Shown here: piece after piece, positions 1 through 5,168 of the stretch
How positions within the stretch are numbered: position 1 is the first letter of the stretch
How the letters are laid out: the number at the start of each line of letters is the position of its first letter
Assembly: GCA_021775795.1 (NCBI GenBank)
Contig: JAJFHB010000523.1
Location: 1-5,168 of the forward strand
DNA from: Hyphomicrobiales bacterium
GTDB lineage: Bacteria; Pseudomonadota; Alphaproteobacteria; Rhizobiales; JAJFHB01
Length of the DNA: 5,168 nt
Direction: 5' to 3'
Made by a program: the position numbers and the translations under genes
The notes under the pieces: model-generated
What the model saw: the letters and a program-made list of their open reading frames with translations, nothing else
Told to the model about the DNA's origin: nothing
Databases searched by the model: none

Positions 1-2364
1 ATCACCAGCGCGGCGGGCCTTTTGCCTTTGATAGAACAACACCAGTGCCAGAAGCCCAAAGCCAAGGAGATAGACCCACTCCTTTGCCGGGCGCCCGACC
101 TGCTCCACGTCAAAATCAGTAATGTAATCGCCAAATGTCACACCGGCTGTCTCTGCAGGCCCTGTGTATTGCGTGTTTGTGACGATCAGACGGTTGTCTG
201 TGTCCTGCCTGACGGTCACTCCAAGACGCTCGCTGAATTCCTGTTCAGCTTCCGTACTTGTTTCATCGGCAGGGATGACGAACAGCTTGTAGCGGTCCCC
301 ATACTCAGTTTCGCGGGTGACATGCAGACGGACGGCGCGATCAGCAGGAAGAGCTGCTCCATCTTCTGAAACAATCTGCTCGAATGCGACCGGCACAAAC
401 TGTGGGTATAATCTGTTCATCAGCGCATCCGGTCGGAACAGGGCAACGACAACGACCATGAGCAACACGCGCTCAATGACGTTCATTTTCGTGAACAGCC
501 AACCTTGCGTCACACAGGCAAAACAAAGGATTGCCACCAGAGACACGACAAATATTGACACCCCGTGCCAGATGCTAGTTACGCCGATGAGCAAAAGTTC
601 AGGATTGAAGATGAATACAACCGGTAATATTGCGGTTCGGATGTCGTAGAGGAACGACTGCACCCCAGTTCGCATCGGATTGGCGCCGGATATCGCGGAG
701 GCGGCAAAAGCCGCCAGACAGACGGGCGGCGTTGAGTCCGCCATCAACCCAAAATAGAGAACGTAGAGATGTACCGCGATCAGCGGGATCACCAGACCTG
801 ACGCGCTTCCAAGTTCGACCAGCACCGTTGCCATAAGGGAGGCAACAACAATGTAGTTGGCTGTGGTTGGAAGCCCCATGCCCAGAATCAGACAAACAAC
901 CGCGACCAACGGCAGGAGGATATAGAAATTACCCTGTGAAATGGCCTCGATGACTGACAGCATGGCGTTGTTCAGGCCGGTGGATGAAACAACACCCACA
1001 ATAATGCCTGCAGCACCCACTGCAGCTGTTACACCGGCCATGCTCTTGGCCCCTGAAACCATGGCATCGAAGGTGGTCTTGAGGCCTGCCTGCACGCCCT
1101 TCACCAAAGACTGCCCGGCCCTTCGCGCATCGATCTGCGCATTGATGAAAATAATGCCAACCATCAAAAGAATGGCATAGAAAACAGCACTTCCGGGGCT
1201 CCAGCGTTCGACAAGAAGCAGATAGATCAAGGCGCCGATAGGAATGAGGAAGTGGATGCCACCTTTCAGGGTCTCCATGACCCGGGGCAGATCGGCCTTT
1301 GGCATGCCCTTGATGCCCATCTTCATTGATTCAAGATGGGAAATGTAAAACAGGGCGCAATAGGAAATGATCGCCGGGATCGCTGCGTGGACGATGACAT
1401 CGTAATAGGAAATGCCGATAAATTCGGCGATGATGAACGCGGACGCACCCATGATGGGGGGCATAAGTTGGCCATTGGTTGATGCTGCAACTTCAATTGC
1501 CCCGGCCTTGTGAGCCGGAAATCCCATTTTCTTCATCAACGGAATTGTAAACGCGCCGGTGGTGACCGTGTTGGCGATTGACGATCCGGATACTGTTCCG
1601 GTCAGGCCTGACGCCATGATTGCGGCTTTGGCCGGACCTCCTCGGTACTTGCCGACCAACCCAAATGACAGATCCAGGAAAAAGCGCCCTGCTCCGGCCT
1701 TGTCCATGAAGGCGCCGAACAGGACAAAGAGGAAGACATAGCTCACGGAAACACTGATCGGGATGCCAAATACGGCTTCACTTGAAAGCCACTGATAGCC
1801 GATCAACCGTTCGAGAGAGACGCCTTTATGCGAGATCACATCCGGCATGGACTGGCCGAAGATCGAGTAAAGTATGAAGATTGTGCAGACAATGACGAGC
1901 GGGATGCCAACACTGCGCCTTGTCCCCTCCAGCAACAAGACGATGCCGATACCACCAAGTATCGCTTCGAAGGGAAAGTTCATTCCAGCAACAGGCAATT
2001 CGAGAAGAATGCCGTTTCGATTGACAATGCCCTCGTAGGCCAACCACCCGTAGGCGCAGACCATGAACGCCAGGACGGCGATGAAAACCGTAATCCAACT
2101 TGACCAATGTCGCCGTGCTTCCCATGCAGATGGAAACATCAGGAAGCCGAGCAACAGCCCAAATGCGAGATGAAGCCCTCTTGCTGGCAAATCAACAAAG
2201 ATCCCGAAGCCGAACCAGAAAGGCAGTGGTGAGGCGATCCAGAGCTGCCAGAGTGACCAGGCAAACGCTACTGCGGGCACCAGAAGAACAAGGCGGCCAC
2301 TCAGGTTTTGCTGTGGCCCCTCGTACTTGTCGACGAGCGTGTCTATGTCTGATTGTGAGGACAT
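1..2364 (-). CDS. TRAP transporter permease, fused 4TM/12TM subunits with C-terminal DUF3394-type domain (3' end cut by window)
   Basis: Inner-membrane permease of a tripartite ATP-independent periplasmic (TRAP) transporter, taking up a solute delivered by the TAXI binding protein encoded just upstream. The frame is open for exactly 788 codons from ATG at 2364 to the window edge. After a short polar N-terminus, residues 25-170 carry hydrophobic segments matching the small (DctQ-like) part. Residues 195-620 form the large DctM-like part, with typical glycine-rich stretches: GLTGTVSGSSIANTVTTGAF (252-271), STNGQLMPPIMGASAF (295-310), and GMGLPTTANY (495-504) followed by ADSTPPV (542-548). Residues about 625-645 are a further membrane segment. 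Residues 650-760 are a soluble domain of the type named DUF3394, and 764-777 a last membrane segment followed by a basic tail (QRQKARRAG), so probably little of the protein is missing. Its start has no clear ribosome binding site, unlike the binding protein gene 109 bp upstream. The family assignment is firm; the substrate is unknown. Confidence 0.93.
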   Translation of the reverse strand, partial: MSSQSDIDTLVDKYEGPQQNLSGRLVLLVPAVAFAWSLWQLWIASPLPFWFGFGIFVDLPARGLHLAFGLLLGFLMFPSAWEARRHWSSWITVFIAVLAFMVCAYGWLAYEGIVNRNGILLELPVAGMNFPFEAILGGIGIVLLLEGTRRSVGIPLVIVCTIFILYSIFGQSMPDVISHKGVSLERLIGYQWLSSEAVFGIPISVSVSYVFLFVLFGAFMDKAGAGRFFLDLSFGLVGKYRGGPAKAAIMASGLTGTVSGSSIANTVTTGAFTIPLMKKMGFPAHKAGAIEVAASTNGQLMPPIMGASAFIIAEFIGISYYDVIVHAAIPAIISYCALFYISHLESMKMGIKGMPKADLPRVMETLKGGIHFLIPIGALIYLLLVERWSPGSAVFYAILLMVGIIFINAQIDARRAGQSLVKGVQAGLKTTFDAMVSGAKSMAGVTAAVGAAGIIVGVVSSTGLNNAMLSVIEAISQGNFYILLPLVAVVCLILGMGLPTTANYIVVASLMATVLVELGSASGLVIPLIAVHLYVLYFGLMADSTPPVCLAAFAASAISGANPMRTGVQSFLYDIRTAILPVVFIFNPELLLIGVTSIWHGVSIFVVSLVAILCFACVTQGWLFTKMNVIERVLLMVVVVALFRPDALMNRLYPQFVPVAFEQIVSEDGAALPADRAVRLHVTRETEYGDRYKLFVIPADETSTEAEQEFSERLGVTVRQDTDNRLIVTNTQYTGPAETAGVTFGDYITDFDVEQVGRPAKEWVYLLGFGLLALVLFYQRQKARRAGD

Positions 2365-2393
2365 GGGATATTCACTGAATGCAGTTGAGGAAG

Positions 2394-2426
2394 CGCCACC
2401 CTGCGCTCTGCAGCAACAGGGTGGCG
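2394..2426 (-). promoter_or_regulatory. Intercistronic stem-loop 2 (permease-proximal)
   Basis: A perfect 10-bp inverted repeat, 2394-2403 (CGCCACCCTG on the plus strand) against 2417-2426, with a 13-nt loop that itself contains the palindrome CTGCAG. It lies in the transcript between the binding protein stop and the permease start, ending about 30 nt before the permease ATG. No run of U follows it on the minus strand, so a classic intrinsic terminator is not supported. An mRNA-stabilising or attenuating role is inferred. Confidence 0.6.
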
Positions 2427-2440
2427 TGGGAGGTTGAAGT

Positions 2441-2466
2441 GCCCTGCAAATACAGTCTTGCAGGGC
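2441..2466 (-). promoter_or_regulatory. Intercistronic stem-loop 1 (just after binding protein stop)
   Basis: A perfect 9-bp inverted repeat, 2441-2449 (GCCCTGCAA on the plus strand) against 2458-2466, with an 8-nt loop. It begins about 7 nt after the stop codon of the binding protein gene. The sequence that follows on the minus strand (ACTTCAACC) has no U-tract, so it fits a 3'-end protecting hairpin or leaky terminator better than a full terminator. Such hairpins are common after binding protein genes that are expressed more than their permease. Confidence 0.65.
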
Positions 2467-2473
2467 GCCTCAC

Positions 2474-3469
2474 TTACATCATTCCCTTTTCTTCGTAATA
2501 CCGGACCGCGCCAGGATGCAGCGGTGCGGAAAGTCCATTCGTGATCATGCCTTCCGGCGTCAGAATTGAGTATGCCGGGTGCAGAGCTTTGAAGTCTTCC
2601 AAGTTCTCAAACACGGAGCGCACGACTTCATAAACAACATCGTCGGACACGGTTGCGCTTGATACGACGGTTGCGTATCCACCAAAGGTCTGAACAGGCG
2701 CGGTGGTTGATGTGTAAACGCCGGCTGGAATGTTGACGGGACCGTAGAATGGAAATTCTGCAATCAGTCCTTGTTCAACTTCGGTGTCCAAATTGACGAT
2801 ATAGGCGCCACACCCTTCGGTCGCTACCGCAACGCCGGAGTTCGGTATACCCACCACGTAGCCGTAGGCGTCAATCTTGCCGTCGCACAACGCCTGGGAG
2901 TGCTCGGTTGAGGTCATTTCCGTGACCAGTCCGAAGAATTCCTTAGGCGTGTTGTAACGTTCCATAAGCAGTTCAGTTGTGGCGTGTTGCCCCGATCCCG
3001 GGTTGCCCATATTGAAGTTTTTACCTTCAAGATCAGCCCACGACATAATGCCTGAATCTGCTGCTGCTATCAGTTGATAGGGCTCCGGGTGCACGGAAAA
3101 CACAGCACGAAGATCAGGATTGCTCGTTACCCGGTCAGATGTGCCATTGAACGAATGGTACTGCCAATCGGATTGCGCCACACCAAAGTCAAATTCACCT
3201 TCGGAAATCTGGGCGATGTTGTAGGTCGAACCAGCTGATGAAGGTGCTGAGCAGCGAATGTTGTGCTGGCGGCCTTCTGAGCGACCCTCGGCGGCATCTT
3301 TGTGGATCATCCGGCAAATTGCATTGCCGGTGACAAAGTAAACGCCGGTCGGTCCGCCGGTTCCAATTGTGATGAATGTCTTGTCTGACGCCGCATTTGC
3401 AGTAAGTGAGCCCAACGCGGTTGCCGCGACGAGGCCCAGTGCCAAAGCGGTAAGTTTTGTTCGTTTCAT
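2474..3469 (-). CDS. TAXI-family TRAP transporter solute-binding protein
   Basis: Periplasmic receptor that binds the substrate and delivers it to the fused permease encoded downstream. The 331 residues match the usual TAXI length (about 310-340). Residues 1-26 are a Sec signal peptide: basic MKRTK, a hydrophobic core, and a likely cut after TANA. The mature N-terminus has the TAXI hallmark ITIGTGGPTGVYF (33-45), followed by an AICR motif (50-53) and an IRCS motif (71-74). GVAQSD (96-101) and GNPGSGQHATT (155-165) are further recognisable ligand-binding segments. Four cysteines (52, 73, 195, 220) could form two periplasmic disulfides. The ATG at 3469 is chosen because GGGAGG lies 6 nt upstream and because it gives a complete signal peptide. 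The gene is first in the transcript and divergent from the LysR regulator. Known TAXI ligands include glutamate and other small carboxylates, but nothing here fixes the ligand. Confidence 0.95.
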   Translation of the reverse strand: MKRTKLTALALGLVAATALGSLTANAASDKTFITIGTGGPTGVYFVTGNAICRMIHKDAAEGRSEGRQHNIRCSAPSSAGSTYNIAQISEGEFDFGVAQSDWQYHSFNGTSDRVTSNPDLRAVFSVHPEPYQLIAAADSGIMSWADLEGKNFNMGNPGSGQHATTELLMERYNTPKEFFGLVTEMTSTEHSQALCDGKIDAYGYVVGIPNSGVAVATEGCGAYIVNLDTEVEQGLIAEFPFYGPVNIPAGVYTSTTAPVQTFGGYATVVSSATVSDDVVYEVVRSVFENLEDFKALHPAYSILTPEGMITNGLSAPLHPGAVRYYEEKGMM

Positions 3470-3475
3470 AATATT

Positions 3476-3481
3476 CCTCCC
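3476..3481 (-). promoter_or_regulatory. Ribosome binding site of the TAXI binding protein gene
   Basis: GGGAGG on the minus strand, six bases (AATATT) before the ATG at 3469. It is close to the ideal anti-16S match and supports strong translation of the binding protein, in contrast with the weak site before the permease gene. Confidence 0.8.
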
Positions 3482-3539
3482 TTTCGCGCGATATCACCAG
3501 AGATGGAAATTCGCGCCATTAATGAACGAAGTTGAGCGT

Positions 3540-3568
3540 ATAAAACAAATTGCGTCAAATAATGTCAT
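3540..3568 (-). promoter_or_regulatory. Candidate sigma-70 promoter for the TAXI-TRAP transcript
   Basis: On the minus strand ATGACA (3568-3563) could be a -35 element and TTTTAT (3545-3540) a -10 element, 17 bp apart. Transcription would begin near 3533 and give a leader of about 65 nt. The matches are partial (the -10 is 4 of 6), as expected for a promoter that needs an activator. The candidate LysR-type operator falls in the spacer and -35 region. Chosen by eye; low certainty. Confidence 0.3.
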
Positions 3569-3571
3569 TTG
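3546..3571. promoter_or_regulatory. Candidate LysR-type operator in the divergent promoter region
   Basis: The AT-rich centre of the divergent region holds ATT-N9-AAT (3549-3563), which contains the T-N11-A dyad typical of LysR-type regulators. Overlapping it are an inverted repeat CAAAT (3546-3550) / ATTTG (3567-3571) and a direct repeat GTCA (3554-3557 and 3564-3567) spaced one helical turn apart. LysR-family proteins commonly bind between their own gene and a divergent target, so this is a natural site for the 3627 regulator. The motif is short and the region AT-rich, so chance occurrence is possible. Confidence 0.4.
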
Positions 3572-3597
3572 CTTTTGGTATTGTGTATTTCTATAGG
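3569..3597 (+). promoter_or_regulatory. Candidate promoter for the LysR regulator gene
   Basis: TTGCTT (3569-3574) and TATAGG (3592-3597) are 17 bp apart and could be -35 and -10 elements, with transcription starting near 3604 and a very short leader. The operator candidate at 3546-3571 abuts the -35, which would fit autorepression. Matches are partial; low certainty. Confidence 0.28.
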
Positions 3598-3626
3598 GGC
3601 GGAAACGGGAGCATGGGAACGCTCAC

Positions 3627-4532
3627 ATGGATATTCGACAGCTCAAATGCTTCGATGCTGTATTGACCACCGGCGCAATGACCAGAGCGGCAAAATTGCT
3701 CGGTCTGGCGCAACCCACTGTCAGCATAACCATTGCGCAGCTCGAGCGCGAAATCGGCTTTACGTTGTTCAAACGCTCGAAAGGCTGGTTGGAGCCCACA
3801 CCAGAGGCCTATTCGTTTCACGGTGCTGCAATGGAAGCCATTGAGAGCATCTCCAGGGTAACGCAGGTTGCACGTGAGATCAGGCGCCTTAACGAAGGCG
3901 AGATATCAATCCTTTGCTATCCCGGCATTGCCTGGCGATTGATGCCTGAGCTGATCGCGGAATTTCGGGAAGAACGGCTAAACGTCCAGGTCAAACTGAT
4001 TTCGCGTAGTTCAGTGGCTCTGCGCCAGCTCACAATGGCACGGAACTTCGACATCGCCATCGTTGAAGCCCCTGCCCCTCAACCCGCTGCAAATGTCGAA
4101 CTGATTGATTACAAATGTATGTGCGCGCTTCCGGTCGGCCATCCACTTGCCGGTAAGACCGAAATTACACCCGGCGATCTCAGCGGCATGCCGGTTGTCA
4201 TGTTGTTTTCGGATCACTCGACGCATCACCAAATCCGCAAGGCCTTTGCAGACGAAGATGCAAATCTGAACATTGCGCTGGAATGCGATTTCTTCGCTTC
4301 TGCATGGAACTTTGCGCGTTCAAGTGGCGGTGCAACAATCATTGATCCGGTGACGGCAGCACAGATAAATCCTGGCAACCTTGAACTACGCCCGTTTAAA
4401 CCGGCCATTGACTATCAATTGGCGCTGGTCCGCCCGTCACATAGAGCTCACTCACGTCTTGCGACTGAGTTCTACAATCTCCTGCAACAAAGACTCCTGT
4501 CGCTGGTCTTAGCTTGCCAACACTCACTCTGA
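3627..4532 (+). CDS. LysR-family transcriptional regulator
   Basis: DNA-binding transcriptional regulator, 301 residues, the usual LysR length. The N-terminal winged helix-turn-helix is plain: it opens with MDIRQLKCFDAV, with the helix-turn-helix at about 16-43 (AAKLLGLAQPTVSITIAQLE) and the wing up to about 62 (GFTLFKRSKG). A linker helix follows to about 90. Residues 91-295 form the periplasmic-binding-protein-like effector domain, starting ISILCYPG. The ATG at 3627 is preferred because MDIRQL is the typical beginning of the family; only a modest GGGA lies 8 nt upstream. It is divergent from the TAXI-TRAP genes across 157 bp, the classic arrangement of a LysR regulator with its target, so it probably controls the transporter in response to its substrate or a breakdown product. 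Its stop region overlaps the convergent RidA-family gene by 9 bp. The family call is firm; target and effector are inferred. Confidence 0.94.
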   Translation: MDIRQLKCFDAVLTTGAMTRAAKLLGLAQPTVSITIAQLEREIGFTLFKRSKGWLEPTPEAYSFHGAAMEAIESISRVTQVAREIRRLNEGEISILCYPGIAWRLMPELIAEFREERLNVQVKLISRSSVALRQLTMARNFDIAIVEAPAPQPAANVELIDYKCMCALPVGHPLAGKTEITPGDLSGMPVVMLFSDHSTHHQIRKAFADEDANLNIALECDFFASAWNFARSSGGATIIDPVTAAQINPGNLELRPFKPAIDYQLALVRPSHRAHSRLATEFYNLLQQRLLSLVLACQHSL

Positions 4533-4919
4533 ATTTTGCCTTTGGCAGATCACACGTATCTCTACGAGCGTCCCTTCGGTGATCAGTTCTGTTGATCCAA
4601 TGGAAGACCAGGCGGGATATGGTGCCATGACGAATTCATCCTTCACTTTGACAAACGCGTCCAGATGCTGACGCAAGCCAACGTGGTAGGTCGTCATTTC
4701 GACCATGTCTTCAAAATCCAGGTTTGCGGCATTCAGTGTTTCACCAAGGAATTGAAATGTGTCGCGGAACTGGGTTTCGGGGTCACTCGACACGGAGCCA
4801 TCTGGACGACATCCTGTAACACCGGAAATGAAGACAAACTCGCCCGTGTCAAGCGCGGGCGAAAAATGCCATTCGTCGTGGAAGTGGGCAAAATTTGGGG
4901 CTGAATAGGTTTTCCTCAT
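4524..4919 (-). CDS. RidA/YjgF/UK114-family protein with substituted active-site arginine
   Basis: Small cytoplasmic protein of the Rid superfamily; characterised RidA members hydrolyse reactive enamine/imine intermediates from amino acid breakdown. With the ATG at 4919 it has 131 residues, the usual length. Family landmarks are an FISG segment, DPETQFRDTFQFLGETLNAA, VEMTTYHVGL, and a C-terminal VEIRVI strand. In RidA the segment PARS supplies the Arg that binds the substrate carboxylate; here the matching segment is PAWS, so Arg is Trp, while the Glu of the last strand is kept. It therefore belongs to a Rid subgroup outside RidA proper, and enamine deaminase activity should not be assumed. 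The ATG at 4919 has AAAGG seven bases upstream. Alternatives are ATG at 4949 (141 aa) and TTG at 4994 (156 aa), both without a good ribosome site. It ends inside the 3' end of the convergent regulator gene and lies 155 bp downstream of another minus-strand gene. Confidence 0.85.
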   Translation of the reverse strand: MRKTYSAPNFAHFHDEWHFSPALDTGEFVFISGVTGCRPDGSVSSDPETQFRDTFQFLGETLNAANLDFEDMVEMTTYHVGLRQHLDAFVKVKDEFVMAPYPAWSSIGSTELITEGTLVEIRVICQRQNSE

Positions 4920-4926
4920 GCCATAG

Positions 4927-4931
4927 CCTTT
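4927..4931 (-). promoter_or_regulatory. Ribosome binding site that decides the RidA-family start
   Basis: AAAGG on the minus strand, seven bases before the ATG at 4919. The longer candidate starts at 4949 and 4994 have nothing comparable, and the family length also agrees with 4919. Confidence 0.45.
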
Positions 4932-5074
4932 CGGTGGTTTGAGTATCATCCGTTGTATCCGGGCCGATCCGATTCTGACGCGGTACGGAAACAATTGGAG
5001 ATGCGTGCCTGCTTCAAAATGTTCGTAGAAACTTGCTGTACCAGTGGGCCCACAATCCAGATCGGATCACGTGT

Positions 5075-5168
5075 TCACAGTGATGCCCTGGCGGTCTGAT
5101 TCATGGCTCTTTCCAACACTGGATAGATGGCAGGGTCCAGGGTCTGGGAAACATTGAAACGCAAAAAC
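5075..5168 (-). CDS. Unidentified protein, C-terminal fragment (5' end cut by window)
   Basis: One minus-strand frame enters from the right edge and reads 30 codons to TGA at 5077-5075. The peptide runs through SQTLDPAIYPVLERAMNQTA and ends ARASL, a plausible soluble, helical C-terminus with balanced composition. The other two minus frames also stay open for some of this stretch but give Cys/Pro-rich peptides that look less protein-like. The family cannot be recognised from so little. It points the same way as the RidA-family gene, whose preferred start is 155 bp further on, so the two may be co-transcribed, but that gap is long for a tight operon. Confidence 0.5.
   Translation of the reverse strand, partial: FLRFNVSQTLDPAIYPVLERAMNQTARASL

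Noticed and set aside
22..369. Plus-strand open frame of 115 codons, Cys-rich
   Set aside because: Antisense to the C-terminal domain of the permease; no ribosome site and no recognisable motif.
599..895. Minus-strand open frame of 98 codons
   Set aside because: It lies in another frame inside the TRAP permease gene, whose membrane-protein translation is unmistakable; the alternative peptide is Arg/Ser/His-rich and resembles nothing.
1826..2125. Minus-strand open frame of 99 codons and a plus-strand frame over the same bases
   Set aside because: Both are out-of-frame readings of the N-terminal part of the TRAP permease, with compositions unlike real proteins.
3195..3497. Minus-strand frame overlapping the start of the TAXI gene
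   Set aside because: Shifted reading of the TAXI N-terminus; the signal peptide and TAXI motif belong to the other frame, which also has the strong ribosome site.
3483..3516. Direct repeat TTCGCGC (3483-3489 and 3510-3516) in the TAXI leader
   Set aside because: Seven bases of low-complexity GC sequence; probably chance, with no further symmetry to suggest an operator.
3609..3624. Small hairpin GAGC / GCTC around the regulator's ribosome site
   Set aside because: A 4-bp stem is too weak to claim as a riboswitch or translational control element.
4515..4547. Inverted repeat TGCCAA / TTGGCA at the convergent gene ends as a bidirectional terminator
   Set aside because: Only 6 bp of stem with a 21-nt loop, no U-tract on either strand, and it lies inside coding sequence of both genes.

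Overview
This window looks like ordinary, densely coding chromosome of a Gram-negative bacterium, most likely a marine or soil alphaproteobacterium. That placement is an inference from three things: the TAXI-type TRAP transporter with a fused permease, the divergent LysR regulator, and the moderate GC content judged by eye. No rRNA, tRNA, mobile element, CRISPR array or phage gene was seen.

Layout from left to right: positions 1-2364 (minus strand) hold most of a fused TRAP transporter permease, open for 788 codons and running off the left edge. Positions 2365-2473 are an intercistronic gap with two strong stem-loops in tandem. Positions 2474-3469 (minus) encode the matching TAXI-family periplasmic binding protein. 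Positions 3470-3626 are a divergent promoter region with a LysR-type operator candidate. Positions 3627-4532 (plus) encode a LysR-family regulator. Positions 4524-4919 (minus) encode a RidA/YjgF-family protein whose stop region overlaps that of the regulator by 9 bp. At the right edge, 5075-5168 (minus) appears to hold the last 30 codons of another gene, unidentified.

Likely working model: the regulator at 3627 senses a small molecule and controls the divergent binding protein-permease pair. The periplasmic binding protein captures the solute and hands it to the fused permease, which uses an ion gradient for uptake. The stem-loops between the two genes may keep binding protein output above permease output. 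The RidA-like protein and the gene upstream of it may act on the imported compound or a related nitrogen-containing metabolite, but only proximity supports this. The substrate cannot be read from the sequence.

I found no clear new system. The points most worth a second look are the paired stem-loops, the PDZ-like motif in the permease C-terminal domain, and the RidA homologue that has Trp where RidA has its substrate-binding Arg.
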